In this document: positions 53,608 through 64,000 of the stretch, piece after piece
Layout: each line of letters starts with the position of its first letter
Position numbering within the stretch: position 1 is the stretch's first letter
Origin: Klebsiella pneumoniae
Lineage (GTDB): Bacteria > Pseudomonadota > Gammaproteobacteria > Eutrophobiales > Eutrophobiaceae
DNA length: 64,000 bases
Reading direction: 5' to 3'
Assembly: GCA_945878555.1 (NCBI GenBank)
Contig: CAMDWI010000003.1
Coordinates: 84,287 to 148,286 of the forward strand
Notes under the pieces: generated by a model
Told to the model about the DNA's origin: nothing
Databases searched by the model: none
Seen by the model: the letters and a program-made list of their open reading frames with translations, nothing else
Translations under genes and position numbers: made by a program

Positions 53608-53635
53608 TCATAAAAACAGAAGTCAGCGTATCTAG

Positions 53636-56056
<2,421 letters not shown>

Positions 56057-56059
56057 AGT

Positions 56060-56752
56060 CTAGTCTGCGCGAGCCAGTGCCCAGTACTGAATTTGTTCAA
56101 CGCCCGCCTTGTGGAACAGGCGGGCAAGCTCATTCATGGTTGAACAGGACGTGATGATGTCATCGACTATAGCAATCGACTTATAGCGACAGTGTTGTAC
56201 CAGCTGGAAAGCGCCCTCAATATTTTCTCTGCGTTGCTCTGCCTCCAGATTAAACATAGGCAGTGTATTTCTGGTCCTGATAACGAGGTCGGTGTCTGTA
56301 CATAATGGCAGTGACCAGGAAAGCACACTACAAATCTGACGAGACTGGTTAAAGCCGCGGGTGTAAAGTCTGTGCGGATGTAGCGGAACCGGCACCATAA
56401 CCTCTGGCAATGTAAATGAGACCGCCTGTATACGGTCAGACAGGATTTTTACCAAAGGAGAAACCAGCCTGATCCGTTGTTTGTATTTAATTTGTTTGAT
56501 TAGCCCATCCAGAGGGTAACGGTAGTTGAATGCCGCTATAACCCTCTGCCCTGGGAGATGATCCATCTGACACTGGCCACAGAATTCTGCATCATACGAC
56601 AGGGATCGACCACAAGTTGCGCAACAGTGCTTGATCCGCGGAAGATCCGCCAGACATTCGTGGCATAGACTCTCAAACAAAACCCCTCTGCTGCCACATA
56701 GGTCACATACAGTAGGAAAATTAAGCCACTTGAATGATAGTTTATTGAGCAC
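56060..56752 (-). CDS. comF: ComF family phosphoribosyltransferase-like protein
   Basis: A 230-residue protein with an N-terminal Cys-rich region (CDLCGSRG, CHECLADLP, CCATCGRSL, CGQC) that probably binds zinc, and a C-terminal PRTase domain with VPVPLHPHRLYTRGFNQSRQI and the PRPP-type loop SIAIVDDIITSCSTM. The family is needed for DNA uptake in competent bacteria; its enzymatic activity is not settled. The start is GTG 56752. It is convergent to gyrB with a 3-bp gap and divergent from bioB, the usual position beside biotin genes. Confidence 0.88.
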   Translation of the reverse strand: MLNKLSFKWLNFPTVCDLCGSRGVLFESLCHECLADLPRIKHCCATCGRSLSYDAEFCGQCQMDHLPGQRVIAAFNYRYPLDGLIKQIKYKQRIRLVSPLVKILSDRIQAVSFTLPEVMVPVPLHPHRLYTRGFNQSRQICSVLSWSLPLCTDTDLVIRTRNTLPMFNLEAEQRRENIEGAFQLVQHCRYKSIAIVDDIITSCSTMNELARLFHKAGVEQIQYWALARAD

Positions 56753-56842
56753 TTGTAAACTTCACTATTATATTTATGGTTGACAGCTGGTACATGCCAT
56801 CTATGATCTGTCCATCGTTCGTTGAACCAGGAAAAACTTACT

Positions 56843-57829
56843 ATGTCAGCCATGCAACAGCCATACCCTGATTTGTTTAAAAACCCGGAAATCCGACATG
56901 ACTGGACAATGGAACAGACCCGGTCTCTGTTTGAATTGCCTATGAATGATCTGCTACATCAGGCGCATACGTTGCACAGACGCTATTTTAATCCGAACGA
57001 AGTACAGTTAAGCACCTTGCTGAATATCAAGTCAGGCGGATGTCCAGAGGATTGTGCCTATTGTCCGCAAAGCGTCAGGTTCGATACTGAACTGGAGGCA
57101 ACACCATTAATGGAAGTCGATGCTGTACTTGCCTCCGCGCGGGCGGCAAGGGAGAACGGTGCCTCCCGGTTTTGTATGGGTGCAGCCTGGCGTTCCCCAA
57201 AAGAACGTGACTTTTGTAAGGTGCTGGATATGGTGTCTGCTATAAAATCTTTGGGCATGGAGTCTTGTGCAACACTCGGTATGCTCACACAAGATCAGGC
57301 AATGCGACTGAAACAGGCCGGGCTGGATTACTACAATCATAATCTCGATACCTCCCCGGATTTTTATAAATCTATAATCAGCACCAGGGAATATGAGGAC
57401 AGATTGACAACTTTATCCCATGTCAGGCAAGCAGGCTTGAATGTCTGTTGTGGCGGAATTATTGGCATGGGCGAGAGTACTGACGATCGCGCTGGATTAT
57501 TGCTCACGCTCGCGAACATGGAAAAGCACCCTGAAAGCGTCCCGGTAAACATGCTGGTACGGGTTGAAGGTACACCACTAGGCGGCGCCGATCCTGTTAT
57601 ACCACTTGAAATCGTCAGAACCATTGCCGTTGCAAGGGTAATGATGCCGGCTTCCTGGCTAAGGTTATCGGCTGGTCGTAATGAAATGACAGAGGAGCTG
57701 CAGACACTGTGCTTTTATGCCGGAGCAAACTCCGTATTTTTTGGTGAAAAACTGTTGACCACAGACAACCCGGAACAGGAAAGGGACCTGGATCTGTTCA
57801 AACGCCTGGGCCTGAGCCTCAAGGCCTGA
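56843..57829 (+). CDS. bioB: Biotin synthase BioB
   Basis: From ATG 56843 (MSAMQQPYP) a 328-residue radical-SAM enzyme that inserts sulfur into dethiobiotin. The [4Fe-4S] motif C-x3-C-x2-C is [13 protein letters not shown]; the later [13 protein letters not shown] and RLSAGRNEM belong to the substrate and [2Fe-2S] side. AGGAAAAA lies 8 bases before this ATG, which decides against the TTG at 56822. First gene of bioBFCD. Confidence 0.96.
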   Translation: MSAMQQPYPDLFKNPEIRHDWTMEQTRSLFELPMNDLLHQAHTLHRRYFNPNEVQLSTLLNIKSGGCPEDCAYCPQSVRFDTELEATPLMEVDAVLASARAARENGASRFCMGAAWRSPKERDFCKVLDMVSAIKSLGMESCATLGMLTQDQAMRLKQAGLDYYNHNLDTSPDFYKSIISTREYEDRLTTLSHVRQAGLNVCCGGIIGMGESTDDRAGLLLTLANMEKHPESVPVNMLVRVEGTPLGGADPVIPLEIVRTIAVARVMMPASWLRLSAGRNEMTEELQTLCFYAGANSVFFGEKLLTTDNPEQERDLDLFKRLGLSLKA

Positions 57830-57840
57830 AATCCCGAGTT

Positions 57841-59055
57841 GTGAAACAGGTGCGAGATATTGATTCTGGATTACAGCAGCTGGTCGTCAATACGAAATCA
57901 TTAACAGATCAGGGGCTGCTGCGTAAGGAAAGGATAATCCAGCAGCGTAACGGTGTCGATGTTTGTATAAACGGCAAGTGGCTGGTCAACTTTTGCAGTA
58001 ACGATTATCTCGGATTATCGACACATCCGCGTATTAAAGAATCGATGGCGGCCGCAGTACATAACCACGGTACCGGCAGCTCCGCCTCGCCGCTGGTATG
58101 CGGTAAATCCGGGATTCATGAAGAGCTTGAGTTTAAGCTGGCAAGAATTACCGGCAGGGATCGTGCCCTGTTGCTATCGTGCGGGTACATGGCGAATCTG
58201 GCCATCCAGTCAGCATTGGTGAGGGGGCGTAATACCCTGGTTGTGGAAGACAGACTCTGTCACGCCTCTATTGTTGATGCGGCAACAATTTCCCGGGCCA
58301 AATTCAAACGCTACAAACATGCCAGTCCTGAAGCACTTGAAAAAATATTAATCGATAACCACGAGCAGTCGATATTGGTTTTGACAGAATCTGTCTTCAG
58401 TATGGATGGTGATTTGGCGCCCCTCGATGAAATATCTGCGCTGTGTATCAGGTACAAGGCCTGTTTGGTAGTTGATGATGCCCATGGGTTTGGTGTGCTA
58501 GGAAAGCAGGGGCTGGGAGGAGCCGATTATTTTTCGCTGGATCAGAATGCTGTGCCTTTGATGATGGCGACCTTTGGCAAGGCTCTGGGAGTGTATGGCG
58601 CGTTTGTAGCCGGACCAGATCATTTAATCGAGACGATGGTGCAGCGTGCCCGTCCTTATATTTATTCTACTGCCCTGCCCGTCCCCGTTGTTGCAGCGGC
58701 AAGCACGGCGCTGGATGTGCTGATAGAGCACCCACACCCAAGAGAGCATTTGTACCAACTGATGAAACACTTTCATCGTGGACTTGGAGTTATTGGCCTG
58801 GATTTACCCGCACCGATGTCACCGATTTTCCCCGTAATAATTGGTGATGCCCGACAAACAGTGGATATCAGCCGGATGCTGGAAGCTGAAGGTGTTTTTG
58901 TAAGCGCAATAAGACCGCCAACGGTACCGCGCAATACATCAAGACTGAGAATTACACTTACTGCAGCCCATACCCTGAACCAGGTTGATCATTTGCTCGA
59001 AGTGCTGGCCAAGTGTATAAAGCAGTTCGGTATAAAAGCGGTGGCGGAATTATGA
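57841..59055 (+). CDS. bioF: 8-amino-7-oxononanoate synthase BioF
   Basis: A 404-residue alpha-oxoamine synthase that makes 8-amino-7-oxononanoate from pimeloyl-thioester and alanine. The Schiff-base Lys is in MMATFGKALGVYGAF; LVVDDAHGFGVLG and CHASIVDAATISRA hold the cofactor residues. It begins at GTG 57841. It is a distant paralogue of the SPT-type enzyme at 7.5-8.7 kb, and the different Lys context (TFGKALG against TFSKSLG) helps tell them apart. Confidence 0.95.
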   Translation: MKQVRDIDSGLQQLVVNTKSLTDQGLLRKERIIQQRNGVDVCINGKWLVNFCSNDYLGLSTHPRIKESMAAAVHNHGTGSSASPLVCGKSGIHEELEFKLARITGRDRALLLSCGYMANLAIQSALVRGRNTLVVEDRLCHASIVDAATISRAKFKRYKHASPEALEKILIDNHEQSILVLTESVFSMDGDLAPLDEISALCIRYKACLVVDDAHGFGVLGKQGLGGADYFSLDQNAVPLMMATFGKALGVYGAFVAGPDHLIETMVQRARPYIYSTALPVPVVAAASTALDVLIEHPHPREHLYQLMKHFHRGLGVIGLDLPAPMSPIFPVIIGDARQTVDISRMLEAEGVFVSAIRPPTVPRNTSRLRITLTAAHTLNQVDHLLEVLAKCIKQFGIKAVAEL

Positions 59056-59954
59056 CCGTGGAAAGTTTTCGTCCGGCACTCGACAAGGTCGGTGTCAGGA
59101 GAAGCTTTAACACGTCAACTGAAACTTACGATCGTGCCTCAGCCTTGCAAAAATACGCGGGCAACCAGTTGCTTGAGCGCCTGGTATTGATGAAAACAAG
59201 TCCGTTACGGATACTTGACCTTGGATCCGGCCCAGGCCTGTTTTCTCGTGAACTGGCGAGAATGTATAGGCGAGCCAGGATAATCCAGCTTGATATTGCC
59301 GACAGGATGTTAAAGACATCACGTCAACATGACTCTCGATTTTTTTCCAGACAGACATATTTGTGTGCAGACGGTGAACACCTGCCGCTTGCGCCGGCAA
59401 CAATAGATCTTGTTTATTCAAACCTGATGCTACAGTGGAGTCAGGATCCAGATCGTCTATTCAGGGAGCTTGCAGCGGCGCTCAGGCCGGATGGACTGGT
59501 GGTATTCGCTACACTGGGGCCCGATACGCTGAAGGAGTTGCGGGACAGCTGGGCTGCAGTTGATGACCATGCCCACGTACATACATTTATAGATATGCAT
59601 GATCTCGGTGATGCGTTAATCCGCGCCGGGTTCTCGGACCCGGTCATGGAGGTTGAAATGGTAACACTCTCATACAGCAACCTGTCTGTTCTGGTAAATG
59701 ACCTGAAAGGTCTGGGTGCACATAATATTAATAGGGACAGACGCCGCACATTAACAGGCAAAAGCAGGTATCTGCAGATGGAAGCCGGGTACGAGAAACT
59801 GCGTGACAATGGTATGTTGCCAGCAAGCTACGAACTGATCTATGGACATGCCTGGCTTGCTGATAACGCAGGGCGGGCACACAATGCGGAAAGCGGCCAG
59901 GTCAGCATATCGCTAGAACAGATTAGACAGCTACTTAAAAACCCACGAGTCTAG
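59052..59954 (+). CDS. bioC: Malonyl-ACP O-methyltransferase BioC
   Basis: From ATG 59052 a 300-residue SAM methyltransferase that primes pimelate synthesis. Motif I is ILDLGSGPGLFSREL; LPLAPATIDLVYSNLMLQW and FATLGPDTLKELRDSW are typical. Its ATGA overlaps the bioF stop. The usual demethylating partner gene bioH is not beside it. Confidence 0.93.
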   Translation: MTVESFRPALDKVGVRRSFNTSTETYDRASALQKYAGNQLLERLVLMKTSPLRILDLGSGPGLFSRELARMYRRARIIQLDIADRMLKTSRQHDSRFFSRQTYLCADGEHLPLAPATIDLVYSNLMLQWSQDPDRLFRELAAALRPDGLVVFATLGPDTLKELRDSWAAVDDHAHVHTFIDMHDLGDALIRAGFSDPVMEVEMVTLSYSNLSVLVNDLKGLGAHNINRDRRRTLTGKSRYLQMEAGYEKLRDNGMLPASYELIYGHAWLADNAGRAHNAESGQVSISLEQIRQLLKNPRV

Positions 59955-59957
59955 GAA

Positions 59958-60656
59958 GTGAGCAAGGTCGAACCACAAGGTTATTTTATTACAGGGACTG
60001 ATACCGGCTCCGGTAAGACAGTAGCCAGCGTGATTCTGTTGCAGGCACTTAAAAATAGCGGGCGTAAGGTCTGTGGGATGAAACCTGTTGCAAGCGGGTG
60101 TTTGAAGATGAATGATAGTCTGGTATCGGAAGATGCCATGCAGCTTGTCAAACACAGCAGTATACGCCCTGCCTACGAACTGATTAATCCGGTAGCACTG
60201 CAGACCCCCTGCTCTCCCAATATTGCGGCCGAGCTCGAAGGTCTCCCTGTGGATTTCGAGAAAATTGTGCTTGCCTATCAAGAGATAAGCAAGCAAGCCG
60301 ATATTATTGTAGTTGAGGGAGTGGGAGGCTGGTTTACCCCGGTATTCGGAACGACGGGAATGGAGGAGTTAGTAACACGTTTGCAATTATCGGTGATACT
60401 TGTTGTCGGGCTGCGTCTTGGCTGTATCAATCATGCCTTGCTAACAGCTGCCGCCATACGTAGCGGCGGAATCAACATTGTTGGTTGGATAGCAAATCAT
60501 GTCGACCCGGATTTCCTTTATAGTGAACAGACTGTTTCCTGTTTGGGCAATACCCTCAACTGCAGACTGCTCGGTGAGATCCCGTTTGCGGTATTACTGA
60601 ATGAACTTTCATGCGTGACTTCTTGTCTGGATATAACGAGACTTGAGCATACGTAA
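59958..60656 (+). CDS. bioD: Dethiobiotin synthetase BioD
   Basis: A 232-residue ATP-dependent carboxylase that closes the ureido ring. Walker A is FITGTDTGSGKTVASVIL; MKPVASGC and the EGVGGWFTPV loop bind substrate and metal. The start is GTG 59958, 3 bp after bioC. Confidence 0.95.
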   Translation: MSKVEPQGYFITGTDTGSGKTVASVILLQALKNSGRKVCGMKPVASGCLKMNDSLVSEDAMQLVKHSSIRPAYELINPVALQTPCSPNIAAELEGLPVDFEKIVLAYQEISKQADIIVVEGVGGWFTPVFGTTGMEELVTRLQLSVILVVGLRLGCINHALLTAAAIRSGGINIVGWIANHVDPDFLYSEQTVSCLGNTLNCRLLGEIPFAVLLNELSCVTSCLDITRLEHT

Positions 60657-61022
60657 ATTAACAGTGAATTTATACTCGTCAGACTTGCATCCAGGGCACA
60701 ATATAGGCATATTGGCGGGCTTGAGTTTGATGGAAAAAAGCGATTGCTTTCGATCAGACAAGGCTGAATCTTGTACAGCAAATTTTGAATATTAACCGGA
60801 TAATCAGCGGGCCGGAAAACTGATCAGCTAATAGTATGGATCAGGAATGAATATTTGGTGAATTTTTGCCCGTTTGTAGATATAAAGATCTTTGTTGAAA
60901 GTCGGGAAGTTAATGACATCTTCTGTTAGCGATAGTTTCTATAGAAGAGATCAATCAATTTGTTGCAGGCTCGCCGAACCGCTTAGCTTGATCGTAAATT
61001 TGTTAAGGTTGAGGAAAACTGC
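60657..61022. other. Intergenic region before the cytochrome oxidase genes
   Basis: 366 bp, AT-rich, holding the end of the biotin operon and the promoter of coxB. A GAGGAAA ribosome-binding site ends it. A loose TTGGTG-N18-GATATA pair (60855-60884) is the best promoter candidate but is not convincing. A 40-codon frame from 60914 has no supporting features. Confidence 0.45.
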
Positions 61023-62165
61023 ATGTCAGTATTAAAAATAGAAAAGCCTTTCCTTTCAGTGTCTGCATCGTTATTAGCCCTGACCCCGTTTAGCGCTAAT
61101 GCAGAGTATGGGCTGAATTTGACAGAGGGGGTTACCTCTATCAGTAAAGAGGTATATGACCTGCATATGCTTGCTTTATGGATGGTTACCTGTATTGGCC
61201 TCCTGGTATTTGGTTTGATGATATGGTCAATTATAAATCATCGCAGATCAAAAGGTGCCAAGGCAGCCCAGTTTCATCATAGCTCGAAATGGGAAGCGAT
61301 ATGGACCATCATCCCCATTCTTATTCTTCTCGCGTTTGCAGCGCCTTCTACACGTACTTTAATAATGATGGAAGATTCCGGTGAACCTGATATGACAATC
61401 AAGGTTACCGGCTATCAATGGAAGTGGCATTATGATTATCTGGACGACGGGGTATCGTTTTTCAGCGCGCTGGCGCAGGAACATAATGAAGCTCGCCAGA
61501 AAGGATCAAATGTCGATGTAAGCCAGATCGAGAATTATCTGCTGGAAGTTGATAACCCGGTCGTCGTACCAATCAACAAGAAAATCAGACTGCTATTAAC
61601 AGCCAATGACGTGATACATGCCTGGTGGGTGCCAGCACTGGGCTGGAAGCGAGATGCCATTCCCGGATTTGTTAATGTCAACTGGACCCTGTTGACCGAG
61701 CCGGGCATTTATCGTGGCCAGTGTGCAGAGCTTTGCGGAAAGGACCATGGGTTTATGCCTATCGTTGTGAAGGCCGTTACCGAGCCGGAATACAGGGAAT
61801 GGGTCAACCAGAAGAAAGAAGAGCAGGCGCTTGCTGCATCCGGAGTGAACCGGGAGTGGACTATGGCAGAATTAATGGAGCGAGGCGAGCAGGTTTACAA
61901 ATCATCCTGTGTGAGCTGCCATCAGGCCAATGGCGAAGGACTTCCACCAACATTTCCTGCACTTACCGGAAGCGCCATTGCTAATGGCCCGACAGAAAAT
62001 CATATAGATATCGTATTGAAGGGTTCTCCCGGTACACCAATGCAGTCATTCGAGGCCCAGCTGAATGCAGCTGACATTGCTGCCGTTGTTACCTATGAGC
62101 GTAATGCACTGGGCAATAGTGTTGGTGACATGGTTCAGCCGGCACAGGTATTGTCGAGACAATAA
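61023..62165 (+). CDS. coxB: Cytochrome c oxidase subunit II with fused cytochrome c domain
   Basis: A 380-residue subunit of an aa3-type oxidase. A signal peptide (end near SANAEY) and two membrane helices (about 45-65, 90-110) lead to the CuA cupredoxin domain with HAWWVPALGWKRDAIPGFVN and the CuA ligands in GQCAELCGKDHGFM. A C-terminal class I cytochrome c domain has heme motif CVSCH in YKSSCVSCHQANGEG. The fusion puts the electron donor on the enzyme (caa3-like). Confidence 0.95.
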   Translation: MSVLKIEKPFLSVSASLLALTPFSANAEYGLNLTEGVTSISKEVYDLHMLALWMVTCIGLLVFGLMIWSIINHRRSKGAKAAQFHHSSKWEAIWTIIPILILLAFAAPSTRTLIMMEDSGEPDMTIKVTGYQWKWHYDYLDDGVSFFSALAQEHNEARQKGSNVDVSQIENYLLEVDNPVVVPINKKIRLLLTANDVIHAWWVPALGWKRDAIPGFVNVNWTLLTEPGIYRGQCAELCGKDHGFMPIVVKAVTEPEYREWVNQKKEEQALAASGVNREWTMAELMERGEQVYKSSCVSCHQANGEGLPPTFPALTGSAIANGPTENHIDIVLKGSPGTPMQSFEAQLNAADIAAVVTYERNALGNSVGDMVQPAQVLSRQ

Positions 62166-62208
62166 GCGGCGCGTCTGGATAGAAGCGGAAAATTGAGGAT
62201 TAATTAAA

Positions 62209-63804
62209 ATGAGTGAAGCTGTAATGCATGATGTTCATCACGATGATCACCACCCTACTGGCCTGAAGCGCTGGTTATTTACTACAAATCACAAGGACAT
62301 CGGTACATTGTATCTGTGTTTCTCGTTACTCATGTTTTTTGTCGGTGGTGCCATGGCGCTGGTGATAAGGGCCGAACTGATGGCTCCCGGGTTGCAGTAT
62401 GTAGAACCACAGTTCTTTAATTCCATGACCACGATGCATGCATTGATAATGGTATTCGGTGTGGTAATGCCTGGTACCGTCGGATTCGCCAACTGGTTGT
62501 TGCCTATGATGATCGGTGCGCCTGACATGGCCCTGCCACGAATGAACAACTGGAGTTTCTGGATACTACCTTTTGCCTTTTCATTATTATTGATTACACT
62601 GTTTCTTCCGGGCGGAGGACCAGCGGGCGGCTGGACAATGTATCCGCCATTGATGTTGCAAACTGAAATGGCCTTCCCGTTTGTCATCTTCGCAGTCCAC
62701 TTTATGGGCGTATCTTCCATCATGGGTGCCATAAATATAATTGCAACCGTGCTGAATATGCGTGCACCTGGTATGAAGTTGATGAAAATGCCATTGTTTG
62801 TATGGACCTGGCTGATCACAGCCTTCCTGTTGGTAGCTTCTATACCTGTTCTGGCAGGCGCTGTGACGATGCTGCTAACCGACAAGTTTTTTGGCACAAG
62901 CTTCTTTGATGCCGCAGGCGGTGGCGACCCGGTACTGTTCCAGCACGTATTCTGGTTTTTCGGGCACCCCGAGGTTTATATCCTGATACTCCCGGCGTTC
63001 GGAATTGTATCCCAGATTATTCCGACCTTCGCAAGGAAGCCACTGTTTGGATATGCTTCCATGGTTTACGCAACATGCTCGATTGCATTCCTGTCATTTC
63101 TGGTATGGGCCCACCACATGTTTACCGTTGGGATGCCGCTGGCAGCAGAATTATTCTTCATGTATGCAACCATGTCGATTGCAGTACCGACCGGCGTAAA
63201 GATTTTTAACTGGCTTGCAACCATGTGGCGCGGTGAAATGACATTTGAAACACCCATGTTGTTTGCAGTCGCTTTTGTCATTCTGTTTACGATTGGCGGT
63301 TTCTCCGGTCTGATGCTCGGTATCGCACCGGTAGATTTTCAATACCATGATACCTATTTTGTTGTGGCTCACTTCCATTATGTTCTGGTTACCGGCGCGG
63401 TCTTTGCAATGATGGCGGGCGTGTATTATTGGTTACCGAAGTGGACCGGTCATATGTATGACGAGAAACTCGGCAAATTGCATTTCTGGCTGTCCGTAAT
63501 TTCTGTAAATGTATTGTTTTTCCCGCAGCATTTTCTGGGCCTTGCAGGAATGCCAAGACGTATACCGGATTATTCAAGCCAGTTTGCTGACTGGAACGCC
63601 ATTTCAAGCATCGGTGGATTTGTTTTCGGATTCAGCCAGTTGATATTGCTTTGGGTGGTAATAAAATGTGTGAAGGGTGGTGAGAAGGTCAGTGCCCAGG
63701 TATGGGAAGGCGCGCACGGTCTTGAATGGACGCTATCATCGCCGCCACCGTATCACAGCTTTGCAACCCCACCAGTGATTTCGGATGAAGTGGCGCATTC
63801 CTGA
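62209..63804 (+). CDS. coxA: Cytochrome c oxidase subunit I
   Basis: A 531-residue 12-helix proton-pumping subunit. Heme ligands are in NSMTTMHALIMVFG and VVAHFHYVLVTGAVF; CuB and the cross-linked His-Tyr are in WFFGHPEVYILILPAFG, with WAHHMFTVGMP next. The HPEVY motif marks an A-type heme-copper oxidase. It follows coxB by 43 bp and overlaps the next small gene as TGATG. Confidence 0.97.
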   Translation: MSEAVMHDVHHDDHHPTGLKRWLFTTNHKDIGTLYLCFSLLMFFVGGAMALVIRAELMAPGLQYVEPQFFNSMTTMHALIMVFGVVMPGTVGFANWLLPMMIGAPDMALPRMNNWSFWILPFAFSLLLITLFLPGGGPAGGWTMYPPLMLQTEMAFPFVIFAVHFMGVSSIMGAINIIATVLNMRAPGMKLMKMPLFVWTWLITAFLLVASIPVLAGAVTMLLTDKFFGTSFFDAAGGGDPVLFQHVFWFFGHPEVYILILPAFGIVSQIIPTFARKPLFGYASMVYATCSIAFLSFLVWAHHMFTVGMPLAAELFFMYATMSIAVPTGVKIFNWLATMWRGEMTFETPMLFAVAFVILFTIGGFSGLMLGIAPVDFQYHDTYFVVAHFHYVLVTGAVFAMMAGVYYWLPKWTGHMYDEKLGKLHFWLSVISVNVLFFPQHFLGLAGMPRRIPDYSSQFADWNAISSIGGFVFGFSQLILLWVVIKCVKGGEKVSAQVWEGAHGLEWTLSSPPPYHSFATPPVISDEVAHS

Positions 63805-63938
63805 TGCCTGCGATGATCGAAAATGGAAACAATCGGGATGTGTTGTCGACCAGGAATAAACGACTGGCCACAATACTTGGGTTGCTCGCTGCCTCGATTT
63901 ATGGTGGTTATATAATTGCATTTTTTTTCCTTAAATGA
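63804..63938 (+). CDS. Small cytochrome oxidase assembly membrane protein
   Basis: A 44-codon gene found by direct reading: it starts ATG 63804 (MPAMIENGN; a second ATG at 63813 is possible) and has one hydrophobic helix LATILGLLAASIYGGYIIAF, ending FFFLK. Its position, between coxA and ctaG with overlaps on both sides, and its size match the small assembly protein annotated there in many proteobacteria. No function can be read from sequence. Confidence 0.72.
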   Translation: MPAMIENGNNRDVLSTRNKRLATILGLLAASIYGGYIIAFFFLK

Positions 63939-64000
63939 ACGCTGATAAAAACAGATCAACTGTATTTACCCTGGTTCTGGTGTCGATTGCCATGTTCGGT
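63935..64000 (+). CDS. ctaG: Cytochrome c oxidase assembly protein CtaG (Cox11), 5' end
   Basis: The first 22 codons (MNADKNRSTVFTLVLVSIAM, then FG) read as the cytoplasmic leader and first helix of CtaG, the copper donor to the CuB site. ATG 63935 overlaps the preceding stop (ATGA). The gene runs off the window. Confidence 0.72.
   Translation, partial: MNADKNRSTVFTLVLVSIAMFG

Noticed and set aside
60914..61036. A 40-codon frame before coxB
   Set aside because: No ribosome-binding site, no features, and it runs past the coxB start in another frame.

Overview
The window looks like a contiguous piece of a gammaproteobacterial chromosome with moderate GC. The signs are the pal-cpoB-queE-queC block, the kdsD-kdsC-lptC-lptA-lptB-rpoN-hpf-ptsN-hprK-rapZ-ptsH block, hisAFIE-tatABC, a bioBFCD operon and the replication-origin region (mnmE-yidC-yidD-rnpA-rpmH / dnaA-dnaN-recF-gyrB). 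The hprK-rapZ pairing and an aa3-type oxidase fit a deep-branching, respiratory (Chromatiales-like or Xanthomonadales-like) member rather than an enteric one. I do not assign a genus. No tRNA, rRNA, CRISPR array or transposase gene was seen.

Layout. 1-2.6 kb: end of the Tol-Pal locus and two queuosine genes. 2.63-2.89 kb: a hairpin-rich element with 53-bp inverted ends, between convergent genes. 2.9-7.1 kb: an RND efflux pair. 7.5-18.3 kb: a two-armed divergent cluster that I read as a bacterial sphingolipid (ceramide) synthesis, modification and transport system. The minus arm is acyl-AMP ligase, ketoreductase, acyl carrier protein and serine palmitoyltransferase. The plus arm is a GNAT-type ceramide synthase candidate, an LptF/LptG-like permease pair, a lipid kinase, a Tam41-like cytidylyltransferase and an Asp/Asn-hydroxylase-type dioxygenase. 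18.3-21.4 kb: a two-sensor-domain lytic transglycosylase and MurU. 21.5-29.4 kb: Kdo synthesis, Lpt transport, sigma-54 and PTS-Ntr. 29.5-33.4 kb: DUF2782, a LOG-like protein and polA. 33.5-37.2 kb: hisAFIE and tatABC. 37.2-39 kb: rhodanese, ilvE and a zinc-ribbon protein. 39-46 kb: LPS core/O-antigen genes. 46-56 kb: origin region. 56-60.7 kb: comF and biotin synthesis. 61-64 kb: cytochrome c oxidase.

How the genes fit together. The window is rich in envelope biogenesis. In the ceramide cluster a dedicated ligase and carrier protein would supply acyl-ACP to serine palmitoyltransferase. A GNAT-like enzyme and an epimerase-family reductase would complete the ceramide. The kinase, the Tam41-like protein and the dioxygenase would build or decorate a head group, and the LptF/G pair would export the product. 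The first five steps are modelled on the Caulobacter pathway. The CDP-ceramide step and dedicated transport are my inference and are the most interesting testable claims here.

Other points worth attention are two parS-like sites inside recF, a probable origin with paired DnaA boxes between dnaA and dnaN, a DnaA box over the likely dnaA -35 box, a sigma-54-type -24/-12 motif immediately before rpoN, and the absence of bioH, hisH and mnmG from positions where they are often found.
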